64,000 bases of DNA from Massilia oculi (GTDB lineage Bacteria; Pseudomonadota; Gammaproteobacteria; Burkholderiales; Burkholderiaceae_D), in the NCBI RefSeq assembly GCF_003143515.1, contig NZ_CP029343.1, positions 1,240,001 to 1,304,000 of the forward strand, read 5' to 3'. The translations under genes were made by a program, and so were the position numbers. Each line of letters opens with the position of its first letter. Within the stretch, counting starts at the first letter, position 1. Below are positions 47,087 through 56,543 of this stretch, piece by piece. Under the pieces are notes generated by a model. The model saw only the letters and a program-made list of their open reading frames with translations. It ran no database searches and was not told the DNA's origin.

Positions 47087-48829
47087 TTATTCGACATCGA
47101 GGACGTCGTTGAACTCGTTGAGCGCGTCGATCTCCGTGCCCATCGCGATGTTGGTGACGCGCTCGAGGATGATCTCGACCACCACCGGCACGCCGTACTG
47201 CTGCATCAGCGCGCGGGCGCGCTCGAAGGCGGGGATGATGTCATCGGGCCGGAACACCCTGAGCGCCTTGCAGCCCAGGCCCTCGACCACGGCGACGTGA
47301 TCGACGCCATACCCTTCCAGCTCGGGCGCATTGACGTTCTCGAACGCCAGCTGGACGCAGTAGTCCATCTCGAAGCCGCGCTGGGCCTGGCGGATCAGGC
47401 CGAGGTAGGCGTTGTTTACCAGGACGTGGATGTACGGCAGCTTGAACTGCGCCGCCACCGCCAGCTCCTCGATCAGGAACTGGAAATCGTAGTCGCCCGA
47501 GATGGCGACGATGTCGGCGTCGGGATCGGCCACGCGCACGCCGAGCGCCGCCGGGATGGTCCAGCCCAGCGGGCCGGCCTGGCCGCAGTTGATCCAGTGG
47601 CGCGGGTGGTTCACATGCAGGAACTGGGCGGCGGCGATCTGCGACAGGCCGATGCTGGCCACGTAGCGCACGTCGCGTCCAAAATAGGCGTTCATCTCGT
47701 GGTAGACGCGCAAGGGGTTGACCGGCACGGTGTCGAAGTCGCTCTTGCGCAGCATGGTGCGCTTGCGCTCCTGGCATTCTTCGAGCCATTCGGTGCGGTC
47801 CTGCAGGCGTCCGCTCGCGCGCCATTCGCGCGCCACCTCCACCAGCAGTGCGAGCGCGGCCTTCGCGTCGGACACGATGCCGAGATCCGGACCGAACACG
47901 CGCCCGATCTGGGTCGGTTCGATATCGATGTGCACGAAGGTGCGGTCCTTGGTGAACACCTCGATGCCGCCGGTATGGCGGTTGGCCCAGCGGTTGCCGA
48001 TGCCCATCACGAAATCGGAAGCCAGCAAGGTCGCATTGCCGTAGCGGTGGCTGGTCTGCAGGCCGGCCATGCCCGCCATCTGCGGATGGTCGTCGGGGAT
48101 CGATCCCCATCCCATCAGGGTCGGGATGACGGGCACGCCCGTGATCTCCGCGAACTCCACCAGCAGCGCCGAGGCGTCGGCATTGATGATGCCGCCGCCG
48201 GCGGTGATCAAGGGGCGGCGCGCCGCGTTCAGCATGTCGAGCGCCTTCTCGACCTGGGCGCGGGTCGCCTGCGGCTTGTGCAGCGCCAGCGGCGCATAGG
48301 TGTCGCCGTCGAACTCGATCTGCGCCATCTGGACGTCGATCGGCAGGTCGATCAGCACCGGGCCGGGCCGGCCGGAGCGCATCAGGTGGAAGGCCTGCTG
48401 GAACACGCGCGGCACCAGGGCCGGCTCGCGCACCGTGACGGCCCACTTGGTCACGGGCCTCGCGATCGACTCGATGTCGACCGCCTGGAAGTCTTCCTTG
48501 TACAGGCGGGCGCGCGGCGCCTGGCCGGTAATGCAAAGAATAGGTATCGAATCGGCTTGCGCCGAATAGAGGCCCGTGATCATGTCGGTGCCGGCCGGCC
48601 CGGAGGTGCCGATGCACACGCCCAGGTTGCCGGCCCTGGCCCGGGTATAGCCTTCGGCCATGTGCGAGGCGCCTTCGACGTGGCGCGCCAGGTAGTGGCG
48701 GATGCTGTCGCGCTTGCGCAGCGCTGCGTAGAAGGGATTGATCGCGGCGCCGGGCACGCCGAAGGCGACCTCGATGCCCTCTTTTTCCATCACCAGCACC
48801 GCTGCCTCTGCTGCTGTCATCCTTGCCAT
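47087..48829 (-). CDS. gcl: Glyoxylate carboligase
   Basis: ThDP- and FAD-binding ligase joining two glyoxylates into tartronate semialdehyde with CO2 release. It is 580 aa from ATG 48829, which has GGAGG 6-7 bp upstream; an ATG six codons earlier lacks a site. Pyr-domain segment [22 protein letters not shown] shows Val in place of the usual catalytic Glu, the hallmark of Gcl; the central [14 protein letters not shown] region and the ThDP motif [20 protein letters not shown] are present. It is the first gene of the gcl-hyi-glxR operon, divergent from a LysR gene. Confidence 0.95.
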   Translation of the reverse strand: MARMTAAEAAVLVMEKEGIEVAFGVPGAAINPFYAALRKRDSIRHYLARHVEGASHMAEGYTRARAGNLGVCIGTSGPAGTDMITGLYSAQADSIPILCITGQAPRARLYKEDFQAVDIESIARPVTKWAVTVREPALVPRVFQQAFHLMRSGRPGPVLIDLPIDVQMAQIEFDGDTYAPLALHKPQATRAQVEKALDMLNAARRPLITAGGGIINADASALLVEFAEITGVPVIPTLMGWGSIPDDHPQMAGMAGLQTSHRYGNATLLASDFVMGIGNRWANRHTGGIEVFTKDRTFVHIDIEPTQIGRVFGPDLGIVSDAKAALALLVEVAREWRASGRLQDRTEWLEECQERKRTMLRKSDFDTVPVNPLRVYHEMNAYFGRDVRYVASIGLSQIAAAQFLHVNHPRHWINCGQAGPLGWTIPAALGVRVADPDADIVAISGDYDFQFLIEELAVAAQFKLPYIHVLVNNAYLGLIRQAQRGFEMDYCVQLAFENVNAPELEGYGVDHVAVVEGLGCKALRVFRPDDIIPAFERARALMQQYGVPVVVEIILERVTNIAMGTEIDALNEFNDVLDVE

Positions 48830-48950
48830 TCCAACCTCCAGGCTCATGAACGCACGATTGCGATGACCTTATGCTAGAGCGTCGCGGCGCCGATGATAAG
48901 AACACAAAAAGTAGGTGTATTCGATCTCTGGAGTATGGAATACTGGAGGC

Positions 48951-49874
48951 ATGGACAAGGTCAAACAGATGTGGGCCTTCGTCGACGCCGTCGACAAGGG
49001 CAGCCTGGCGCGCGCCGCGCTGGGGCAGAACATCACGCCGGTCATGCTGGGGCGCCGCATCGATGCGCTCGAACGCCGGCTGGGCGTCAAGCTGCTGCAC
49101 CGGACCACGCGCCACCTGACGCTGACCGAGTCGGGGTCGGTATTCCTCGAGCATTGCCGCAGGCTGCTGGCCGACATCGACCTGGCCGAGACCATCGTCT
49201 CCGAAGGACGCGACCAGGCCAGCGGGCACCTGATCGTGTCGGCGCCGGCTGCCTTCGGACGGCTGCACGTGGCGCCGCACGCGCCGGCCTACCTGGCGGC
49301 CAATCCGAACGTGCAGATCTCGTTCAACCTCACCGACCACGTGGTCGACCTGGTGCGCGAAGGCTATGAGCTGGGGATCAGGATCGGCGGCGTGCTCGAT
49401 CCGAGTTTCGTCGCGGTGCGGCTGGCAACCAACCGCCGGGTGGTGTGCGGCACCCCGGATTATTTCGCGCGCTGCGGCGTCCCGCGCACGCTGGAGGAGC
49501 TGGCGCAGCACAACTGCCTCGCCTTCAATCTGCAGGGCGGGCAGCAGCGCGGCTGGTACTTCCAGAAGGACGGCAAGCCGGTGACCGTCAAGGTGGACGG
49601 CAACCTCGATTGCAACGACGGCGAATTGCTGCACCGCTGGGCCAGCGAAGGACTGGGGCTGGCCTGGCGGTCGACCTGGGAGATCCAGGCGCAGCTGGCG
49701 AGCGGCGAACTGGTCACGGTGCTCGACGAGTACGCGCTGCCCGACTACGACATCATGGCGGTCTACATGCAGCAGCGCCACCTGCCGGCGCGGGTACGCA
49801 GCTTCATCGACACCCTCAAGGCGGTCTATGCCCAGCCCGGATACTGGACCCGGCCAGGCATGAGCCGGCCCTAA
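48951..49874 (+). CDS. LysR-family regulator beside gcl
   Basis: A 307-aa LysR-type regulator: N-terminal winged helix [44 protein letters not shown], then an effector domain ([52 protein letters not shown]). The start at ATG 48951 follows TGGAGG. It is divergent from gcl with 121 bp between, containing the inverted element AGTAT-N4-ATACT near 48932, a plausible LysR box. Its last 4 bases overlap the convergent second frc, so it may regulate both. The ligand could be glyoxylate or oxalate; unproven. Confidence 0.88.
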   Translation: MDKVKQMWAFVDAVDKGSLARAALGQNITPVMLGRRIDALERRLGVKLLHRTTRHLTLTESGSVFLEHCRRLLADIDLAETIVSEGRDQASGHLIVSAPAAFGRLHVAPHAPAYLAANPNVQISFNLTDHVVDLVREGYELGIRIGGVLDPSFVAVRLATNRRVVCGTPDYFARCGVPRTLEELAQHNCLAFNLQGGQQRGWYFQKDGKPVTVKVDGNLDCNDGELLHRWASEGLGLAWRSTWEIQAQLASGELVTVLDEYALPDYDIMAVYMQQRHLPARVRSFIDTLKAVYAQPGYWTRPGMSRP

Positions 49875-51118
49875 ATCACCCGTTCGTCGCGCAGCAGCGC
49901 GATCTGCTCGCGCGAATAGCCCAGGTCGGCCAGCACTTCATCGGTATGCTCGCCCAGCAGGGGCGAACGGCGCACCTCGGTCGGGCTGTCGGACAGCTTG
50001 ATCGGATTGCCCACGCTGAGGTAGGGGCCGCGCTCGGGATGATCGACTTCGACGATCGTGCCGGTGGCGCGCAACGACGGTTCCTGGGCGATTTCCTTCA
50101 TCGACAGGATCGGGCCGCAAGGGATATCGTATTTATTCAGGATATCCATCGCCTCGAACTTGGTGAGCGTGGTGCTCCACTCCTCCACCGTGGCGAAGAT
50201 CGACATCAGGCGCGGCAGGCGCGCCTTCGGGGTCGCGTAATCGGGGTCTGTGATCCACTCCTCGCGCCCGATCAGCTTGCACACCGCGGGCCAGACCTGG
50301 GCCTGCGCGATGAAATAGATGTACGCGTTCGGATCGCTCTCCCAGCCCTTGCACTTGAGGATCCAGCCGGGTTGCCCGCCGCCCGAGGCATTGCCGGCGC
50401 GCGGGACCGACTCGCCGAACTGGCCGTCGGCGAACTGCGGATATTCTTCCATGACGCCGTTGCGCTCGAGGCGCTGCTGGTCGCGCAGCTTGACCCGGCA
50501 CAGGTTCAGCACCGCATCCTGCATCGAGGTAAGCACCTTCTGGCCGCGGCCCGTGCTGTTGCGCTGGTAGAGCGCGGTGACGATGCCCAGCGCCAGGTGC
50601 AGGCCGCTGCCGCTGTCGCCGATCTGGGCGCCGCTGACCATCGGCGGGCCATCGTCGAAACCGGTGGTGGCCGCCGCGCCGCCGGTGCACTGGGCCACGT
50701 TTTCATAGACCTTGCAGTGCTCGTAGGGGCCGGGACCGAAACCCTTGACCGAGGCCACGATCATGCGGGGATTCAGCTGCTGGATACGCTCCCAGGAAAA
50801 GCCCATCCGATCGAGCGCGCCGGGCGCGAAATTCTCGACCAGCACGTCGCAGTGCTTGATCAGCGTCTCCAGCACTTCCTTGCCGGCCGGCCGCTTGGCG
50901 TCGAGCGTCATGGAGCGCTTGTTATGGTTGAGCATGGTGAAATACAGGCTGTCCACGCCCGCGATGTCGCGCAACTGGCTGCGTGTCGCATCGCCCTCGC
51001 CGGCGCGCTCGACCTTGATGACGTCGGCCCCGAACCAGGCCAGCAACTGGGTGCAGGTCGGTCCGGACTGGACATGGGTGAAATCGAGGATGCGAACGCC
51101 TTCCAGTGCCTTGCCCAT
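49871..51118 (-). CDS. frc: Formyl-CoA:oxalate CoA-transferase (copy 2)
   Basis: A second Frc of 415 aa, strongly similar to the first by eye (same [20 protein letters not shown] start, catalytic Asp in [14 protein letters not shown] and glycine loop [18 protein letters not shown]). The loop has one Gly to Ser change relative to copy 1. It has its own upstream region with an operator-like TGAC-N4-GTCA at 51262. It may differ in acceptor (for example acetyl- or succinyl-CoA donors, as for UctC/YfdW relatives) or expression. The 3' end overlaps the LysR gene by 4 bp. Confidence 0.92.
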   Translation of the reverse strand: MGKALEGVRILDFTHVQSGPTCTQLLAWFGADVIKVERAGEGDATRSQLRDIAGVDSLYFTMLNHNKRSMTLDAKRPAGKEVLETLIKHCDVLVENFAPGALDRMGFSWERIQQLNPRMIVASVKGFGPGPYEHCKVYENVAQCTGGAAATTGFDDGPPMVSGAQIGDSGSGLHLALGIVTALYQRNSTGRGQKVLTSMQDAVLNLCRVKLRDQQRLERNGVMEEYPQFADGQFGESVPRAGNASGGGQPGWILKCKGWESDPNAYIYFIAQAQVWPAVCKLIGREEWITDPDYATPKARLPRLMSIFATVEEWSTTLTKFEAMDILNKYDIPCGPILSMKEIAQEPSLRATGTIVEVDHPERGPYLSVGNPIKLSDSPTEVRRSPLLGEHTDEVLADLGYSREQIALLRDERVI

Positions 51119-51261
51119 ACCAGTTTCCTCCGAAGATTTAACTCAGCCATTGCATTCTGCTCCCGGCAGCGCATTCGTGCACGCTGCACTGCACACTTCA
51201 CCCATCGGCGCGTGGGAACAAAACGCCGTTTGATCTTAACGAGACGCACCGGACGAGCTCA

Positions 51262-51275
51262 ATGACCGCAGTCAA
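51262..51275. promoter_or_regulatory. Crp/Fnr-like operator ATGACCGCAGTCAA
   Basis: TGAC-N4-GTCA core, one mismatch to the oxc palindrome, lies 144 bp upstream of the second frc and downstream of oxlT. The 3' flank AAGATTC is the same as at 42595, which supports a shared regulator. Confidence 0.5.
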
Positions 51276-51325
51276 GATTCATGAAATGACGTTTTAACAT
51301 CGAAACCGCGCCGCCCAGGCAAGAA

Positions 51326-51351
51326 AAACGGGCTTCCGAAGAAGCCCGTTT
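51326..51351 (-). terminator. Rho-independent terminator of oxlT
   Basis: The stem AAACGGGCTTC/GAAGCCCGTTT with a 4-base loop sits 25 bp after the oxlT stop. On the minus strand it is followed by TTTTTCTT (the last stem bases contribute to the T run). Confidence 0.88.
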
Positions 51352-51375
51352 CCCTGTCATGCCGCACCGGGGCTG

Positions 51376-52698
51376 TCAGGCAGGCAAAGGCCCCTTCCCG
51401 ACCGCGTTTTCTTCCGCGTAGCGACTCCTGGAGTAGCTGACGTGATTGCGCAGCACCGGCCGCAGCACGGTAATCGCCAGCAGCGCCGCAGTCAGGTCCA
51501 TGATGGCCACCGTGTACAGGACGGTCGACCAGGTGCCGGTCGCCTCCATCATCAGGTTGCCGACCGGGACGAACAGCGCGCCGATACCTTTCGCGGTGTA
51601 CAGCACCCCGTAGATCTTGCCGATGTGCTTGGTGCCGAAGGCATCGCCGGCCAGCGCCGAGAACAGCGAGTACACCTCGCCCCAGGCCAGGAACACGACG
51701 CCGGACAGGATCAGGAAGGCATACGGATTGTGGCCGAAGTAGCCGAGCGCGATGATGCCGCAGCCTTCGAGCGTGAACGCGATGACCATGGTCTTCTCGC
51801 GGCCGATGTGGTCCGAGATCCAGCCGAACAGCGGCCGCGAGACGCCGTTCATGATCCGGTCGAGCATCAGCGCCAGCGGCAAGGCGGCCATCACGAAGAA
51901 GTGCAGGTCGACCTGGAATTCCTTCACGCCGAGATCCTGCGCGATCACGCCCAGCTGCGCCACCGCCATCATGCCGCCGGTGACCACCAGCACGAACATC
52001 ACCAGCATCAGCCAGAACAGCTTGGTGTTCAGCGCTTCCTTGAGCGTGTAGTCATGCGTCGATTGCACCAGCTTGCTCGACTTCTTGACTTCGGCCGCTG
52101 TTGGCGAGCGCAGGAACCAGGCGGCGACGAAGGCCAGGGTGCCTTGCAGGATGCCGAAGAACAGGAAGGTCTGCTGGAAGCCCGACGACTCGATCATGGC
52201 CGCGATCGGCAGGATCGTGGCGGCCGAACCGGCGCCATACCCACCCGCGGTGAGGCCGACGGCCAGGCCGCGGCGATCCGGGAACCACTTGATCGCGTTA
52301 TTGATGCAAGTGGCGTAGATCGAGCCCACGCCGATACCGCCGACGGCCGCACCCGCATAGAACCCGGCCAGGGTGGTGGCTTGCGAATTGATGATCCAGG
52401 CCAGGCCGATGAAGATGGCGCCGAAGGCGACCATCATGCGGGGACCGAATTTATCGATGAAGTAGCCTTCGAGCGGCGCGAGCCAGGTCTGGACGATGAC
52501 GAACAGCGTGAACGCGACCTGGATGCTAGCCCGCGACCAGCCGAACTCACCCTGGATTTCTGGAACGAACAGGGTCCACGCATACTGGATGTTCGCCGTG
52601 GCGATCATGCAGACGACGCCGACGGCGAGCTGGAACCAGCGCGTATTGCCGGACGCCGGTTGATGGGGCTGAAGCGCGGCTGCCGATGAATTATGCAT
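51376..52698 (-). CDS. oxlT: Oxalate/formate antiporter (OFA family MFS)
   Basis: A 12-helix major facilitator of 440 aa. Residues matching the two charged positions essential in Oxalobacter OxlT are present: Arg in DRIMNGVSRPLFGWISDHIG and Lys in GVLYTAKGIGALFVP. It begins with a polar 20-residue N-terminus, then WFQLAVGVVCMIATANIQYAWTLFV. It imports oxalate in exchange for intracellular formate, which makes decarboxylation electrogenic. It is followed by a terminator and preceded by an 877-bp gap. Substrate inferred from the frc/oxc neighbourhood. Confidence 0.9.
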   Translation of the reverse strand: MHNSSAAALQPHQPASGNTRWFQLAVGVVCMIATANIQYAWTLFVPEIQGEFGWSRASIQVAFTLFVIVQTWLAPLEGYFIDKFGPRMMVAFGAIFIGLAWIINSQATTLAGFYAGAAVGGIGVGSIYATCINNAIKWFPDRRGLAVGLTAGGYGAGSAATILPIAAMIESSGFQQTFLFFGILQGTLAFVAAWFLRSPTAAEVKKSSKLVQSTHDYTLKEALNTKLFWLMLVMFVLVVTGGMMAVAQLGVIAQDLGVKEFQVDLHFFVMAALPLALMLDRIMNGVSRPLFGWISDHIGREKTMVIAFTLEGCGIIALGYFGHNPYAFLILSGVVFLAWGEVYSLFSALAGDAFGTKHIGKIYGVLYTAKGIGALFVPVGNLMMEATGTWSTVLYTVAIMDLTAALLAITVLRPVLRNHVSYSRSRYAEENAVGKGPLPA

Positions 52699-53575
52699 TT
52701 GGCGCTCCTTGATCGGTGAGGTGTTGTTGTTTCAGACCTGCAGACGGATATGCGGGCGCCGGGGGCACCTGCCTGGTTATGGTTTCCAGCATTTTCATGT
52801 CTCCACTTTTTTTGGTGTGATGTGCATGCTCCACGTCGAGTCCTGGACCCGCGCGCCAACCCCTACGCCTTTTCTAGTTAAATCAAGCTCATTGAATAGT
52901 TAAAGCACCCTGCCATCAAAAAGGACGTCGGCATGCTCCTGGCGGCCGAACTGCCTACCAGGCGAGACAGCCGCTCGATACAGTTCTCCAACAGTGCTCT
53001 TCGGATTGTGAATGTGCGCTATTGCCGCTCTCCTCTTTGTGCAAGATTGCTGCCTGGACGACCGCAAAGGTATTGCGCTCCCTGCTTTCACTTCAGCGCC
53101 CGGGAGGCGCCGTTGCATCGGGGTTAATCAAAACAGTGAAAGTGAGATGATGTTGCTGGAGCCGATTTCGAGAATCATTGACCGCGGTTATGTTTTGAGA
53201 TTTTTGAGAACCGGCAGTCGAAGGCTTGGCATGTGGTGCACCCGCCGTACTGACGCGGGACAAGCCGCGCCGCGTGACATGGCGTTCGCCGTGCGAGGTG
53301 CAGGCGAACCTTGATGGAGAAGTGATGGTCGACTGGCAGCCTGCCGCTGATCCGTTCCGGGTAGTTGGAATGTGTCGGATGAACATTTGGCCGCCGTGCA
53401 GTATGTGGTAGGCAGGAGCAGAAGATGCGCTACCGGATCTGCGCCGGTGAGGCATCGATTTTTCTGATCGAAACCTGAAGTTATCGTCAGAAAGTAATCC
53501 GATTATTACAGATATTTTTCTGTATAGACATTTATTTCCAGGCAACACTGGATTGAAATTTATTTTAAGAAATTT
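52699..53575. other. 877-bp gap without a convincing gene
   Basis: Between oxlT and the decarboxylase-like gene only short unconvincing frames occur (for example 53226-53411 plus and 53093-53548 minus), with no recognisable domain. Base composition drops toward AT from about 53450 to 53600, unlike the rest of the window. An operator-like TTGACCGCGGTTAT lies at 53178-53191. The stretch may be decayed coding DNA plus the distant control region of oxlT. Confidence 0.5.
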
Positions 53576-54820
53576 TTATTTACTGAATCCAATATTTAAG
53601 TCGGTCGGTGACGACTTTCCGACGTACCAGGCGCCGAGCTGCGCACCAATCAACACCGAACCCCGCGACCGGCGCACGGCGTCGGCATTCAGGAAGATCA
53701 GTTCCTTGCCGGGCGGTTTCTCGAAAAAAAGCGCGAAAGAGACACCGCCGCCGCTGAACATCCCCATTTCCTGGCCCTTGCGCACCCGCGCGCCGCGCCG
53801 CACGGCCGGATCGAACACGATGCCGGACGCCGCACGCGTGCCCGTCGGGATGCAGCACACATGGCCATGGTCGGCGGTCCTGATCACGATCACCCCGCTG
53901 GCGAAGCCGCCGGGAATGGTGAACGGGTCGAACAGGACTTCGCCATGCACGGGCGCCCACCAGCGCTGGAAGTCATACGGCCCCAGCGTCGTCTGGAACA
54001 CCCGGCCGCCCTCGAACAGCTCGACCAGCCGGTAACGGTCGACCAGCGCCTGCTGCTGGGGCGCGCTCGTCGCAAGGAGATCGGCCAGCGTGCAATGCCT
54101 GCTCCCGAAGCGGAATGCGTCCGCGCGTGCCGGTGCGCCATCGGTCGGGCAGGCGACGGTCCGGTTCGAATCCGGATCGGCGACGGGACGTGCCAGCGCG
54201 GGATCGTCGAAGGGTCGGGTCAGGAAGGCATTCCAGCTGTTCCAGTAGGGCGGCGCGCCGGCATCCTTGCGCCACAAGGAGAAGCGGTATCGCTCCTTCA
54301 CCGCCGCCGACAGCCACTGTTCGCCATCGACACGGAAGCCCACGTTCGAGGCCGGGCTGTCCAGGAAGGCATGCCAGTCGTTCAGGATGTTCGACGCCAG
54401 GAGCTTGACGACTGGATGCCTGAACAAGGCGGCGCCGCTCGCGGTCCGGCCGATATCCGCCAGGAAGGCGGAAAACGGCAGGCCGATCAATTCGCCCTCG
54501 ACGAAGCCCGGCGCATGGGTGAGCATCGTGTTGAAACCATGCAGCAAGGCGTCGACATCCTGGATGCGCGGAGAATGCGTACCGACGCTGGCCAGGCATT
54601 CGGCGCAGGCCTTGTCGGCCAGGCGGCGGACGTCTTCGTTGTCCTCGATGTAGGTGGCCAGCGCCTGCACCGATGGCGCCAGCGGCATCCTTCCGGCGCC
54701 CAGCACGCGTTCGACATACCTCCGCATGCCGGCACTGCCATGGCGGGGGAGCCAGCCGCCGTGCGGATCGCCCGAACCGGGGTGGATGTCGGATTGCGCG
54801 TCATGCGGTGCGGTCGTCAC
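53576..54820 (-). CDS. Phosphatidylserine decarboxylase-family protein (PsiD-like), processing motif altered
   Basis: A 414-aa protein with an N-terminal helical domain seen in fungal-type PSD/PsiD proteins (SVQALATYIEDNEDVRRLADKA, FNTMLTHAPGFVEGELIGLP), then the decarboxylase domain: WNAFLTRPFDDPALARPVAD, VHGEVLFDPFTIPGGFASGV, AASGIVFDPAVRRGARVRKGQEMGMF. Normal members self-cleave at Gly-Ser inside an F-x-x-G-S-T or F-x-x-G-G-S-T motif to form the pyruvoyl group. Here the aligned stretch is MFSGGGVSFALFF, with no Gly-Ser pair. It is either inactive, or processed at V-S, or a non-enzymatic relative. It lies alone beside an AT-rich gap, hinting at acquisition. Confidence 0.75.
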   Translation of the reverse strand: MTTAPHDAQSDIHPGSGDPHGGWLPRHGSAGMRRYVERVLGAGRMPLAPSVQALATYIEDNEDVRRLADKACAECLASVGTHSPRIQDVDALLHGFNTMLTHAPGFVEGELIGLPFSAFLADIGRTASGAALFRHPVVKLLASNILNDWHAFLDSPASNVGFRVDGEQWLSAAVKERYRFSLWRKDAGAPPYWNSWNAFLTRPFDDPALARPVADPDSNRTVACPTDGAPARADAFRFGSRHCTLADLLATSAPQQQALVDRYRLVELFEGGRVFQTTLGPYDFQRWWAPVHGEVLFDPFTIPGGFASGVIVIRTADHGHVCCIPTGTRAASGIVFDPAVRRGARVRKGQEMGMFSGGGVSFALFFEKPPGKELIFLNADAVRRSRGSVLIGAQLGAWYVGKSSPTDLNIGFSK

Positions 54821-55012
54821 TGCGTATCTCTCGGATGATCAAAACAGAAAGATCACCTTTTTAACCGCCGTTCGATCGCGCCCGTTTGACATCGATCAGT
54901 CCGTTTTCAGGACATTCCGGATGGGTAGATCCACAGATCTGCAACCTCACATCCCACCGCGAGGTGGCACGATGGCCACGCTCGTGATCGTCCCGACAAG
55001 CCGCAAGCGCTT

Positions 55013-55033
55013 CCAATTGTCGTCAAACTGTAA
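55013..55033 (+). promoter_or_regulatory. Shared upstream motif of the split two-component system (copy 1)
   Basis: CCAATTGTCGTCAA followed by N2/3 and TGTAA, 79 bp upstream of the response regulator start. The same 21 bases with two changes recur at 57750-57770 upstream of the histidine kinase, in the same orientation. A likely binding site for the response regulator itself. Confidence 0.55.
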
Positions 55034-55111
55034 TGGACTGTCTTCTATGTCTGGAGGATGTGTTAATTGGACACTTGGTCTTATACAATGCGAGACGGAG
55101 GAGAAAATTGT

Positions 55112-55798
55112 ATGTACCGAGTGATGTTGGTGGAAGACGATGCGCGCCTGGCCGAGCTCGTCACCGAATACCTGTCCGGCTATGAATTCGCGGTCGAACT
55201 GGTCACGCGCGGCGATGCGGCGCTCGACCGTTTCAAGGAGCTGGCGCCCGACGTGGTGATCCTCGACCTGATGCTGCCGGGCCTGGACGGCATGGTCGTG
55301 TGCCGCCAGATTCGCGACCAGTCCGACGTGCCCATCCTCATCCTCACCGCGCGCGAAGACTCCTATGACGAAGTATCCGGCCTCGAGCAAGGCGCCGACG
55401 ACTTCGTCAACAAGCCGGTCCAGCCGCGCGTTCTGCTGGCGCGCCTGCGCGCGCTGATGCGCCGCACCCAGGCCAAGTCGGGCGTCGATGCGCGCGTGCT
55501 GCAGTTCGGCGCGCTGCGCATCGTCACTTCCGACCGCAGCGTGGTCTGGCGCGGCCAGCCCTGCGTGCTGTCGAATACCGAGTACAAGCTGCTGCTGGTG
55601 CTGGCCGAGGCGGCCGGACGCGTGCTCTCGCGCGACGCCCTGCTCAAGAAGATGCGCGGCATCGAGTTCGACGGCCTCGATCGCAGCATCGACAACTGCA
55701 TCTCGAAGCTGCGCCGCAAGTTCGACGATGCCGAATCCGAAAAGATCAAGACGGTGTGGGGCGAAGGTTACCTGTTCTCTCCCTCCGCCTGGAATTGA
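55112..55798 (+). CDS. OmpR-family response regulator
   Basis: A 228-aa regulator: receiver domain with VEDDARLAE, phospho-Asp in DVVILDLMLPGLDG, Thr in LILTARED and Lys in DDFVNKPV; then a C-terminal winged helix (VLSNTEYKLLLVLAEAAGRVLSRDALLKKMRG, RSIDNCISKLRRKF, VWGEGYLFS). It most resembles RstA-like proteins. The start is ATG 55112 with GGAGG upstream. Its kinase is at 57894, with two minus-strand genes (unknown periplasmic protein and mipA) in between; a terminator follows directly. Confidence 0.92.
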   Translation: MYRVMLVEDDARLAELVTEYLSGYEFAVELVTRGDAALDRFKELAPDVVILDLMLPGLDGMVVCRQIRDQSDVPILILTAREDSYDEVSGLEQGADDFVNKPVQPRVLLARLRALMRRTQAKSGVDARVLQFGALRIVTSDRSVVWRGQPCVLSNTEYKLLLVLAEAAGRVLSRDALLKKMRGIEFDGLDRSIDNCISKLRRKFDDAESEKIKTVWGEGYLFSPSAWN

Positions 55799-55811
55799 CG
55801 ACCTGCCCATG

Positions 55812-55837
55812 AAACCTGCGCTCGGCAGGTTTTTTTA
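55812..55837 (+). terminator. Rho-independent terminator of the response regulator gene
   Basis: The stem AAACCTGC/GCAGGTTT is closed by a 5-base loop, with seven T in the downstream part. It begins 13 bp after the stop codon and lies between two convergent genes. Confidence 0.85.
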
Positions 55838-55847
55838 CGTCGGAAGC

Positions 55848-56543
55848 TTATTCGAACAGCGGCACGATCGCCAGCGGGGCGTTATAGGTAACGACCTGGC
55901 CCGCCGGCTGCGCGCCGAAACGGTAGGTCACGACCGGGAACCCACCGTCGGCGTCACCCGCGAAGGCAGCGCCGCGCGAAGGCGCCAGCGCCTGTTCGGC
56001 GCCGCGCGCACGCACCCGCACGCCAGCCGCCTCGCCGTCTTTCGGGAACACCAGGCGCACGCCGGTGCATTGGAGGCCGCGCGCCGAATTGTCGGCATAG
56101 CGGGCAAAGCCGAGCGCCTGCTCGCAGGCCGCGCGCAGGTCGGCCACCTCGTAGGCGCCGTCGGCGCGCAGCGCCAGCGAAACCCGCGGCTTGACCGTGA
56201 AGCCGCCCGGCGGCCGGGTCAACGTCAACACCGCGTTCTCGTCATAAGCCGCCTTGAGCAGCGGCAGCACGGCACGGCCGAGCGGATCCAGCGCCAGGCT
56301 GGTCCGGACGCTCTTGCCCTGGATGAGCAGTTGCGCGCCCGGTTGCAGCACGCCCTTGTCGCGCGGCAGCACCTGCAAGTGGTTGTTCAACAGATTCTTG
56401 GGGCCACCGTATTTGTCAAACAGCACCATCGCGCGGTAGGCGTCACGATAGTTCACCCATTCCCCGGCGCGCGGCTGCGCCACGGCCAGTCCGGCCGTCA
56501 GCAGCAAGGTCACGCAGGCGGTGAGGTGTGCGCGTCGCATCAT
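55848..56543 (-). CDS. Periplasmic protein of unknown function
   Basis: A 231-aa exported protein with signal peptide (LTACVTLLLTAGLAVAQ). The mature part starts with GEWVNYRDAYRAMVLFDKYG and continues with beta-rich sequence; it has two cysteines (RAACEQALGF and LQCTGVRLVF) placed as in the DUF2987-type periplasmic family, a tentative match. Its ATG overlaps the mipA stop by 1 bp (TGATG), so it is translationally coupled to mipA. Both genes sit between the regulator and kinase and may be their target. Function unknown. Confidence 0.72.
   Translation of the reverse strand: MMRRAHLTACVTLLLTAGLAVAQPRAGEWVNYRDAYRAMVLFDKYGGPKNLLNNHLQVLPRDKGVLQPGAQLLIQGKSVRTSLALDPLGRAVLPLLKAAYDENAVLTLTRPPGGFTVKPRVSLALRADGAYEVADLRAACEQALGFARYADNSARGLQCTGVRLVFPKDGEAAGVRVRARGAEQALAPSRGAAFAGDADGGFPVVTYRFGAQPAGQVVTYNAPLAIVPLFE

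Noticed and set aside
53093..53548. 151-codon minus-strand frame as a gene
   Set aside because: No ribosome site, composition unlike real proteins here, and no recognisable domain.
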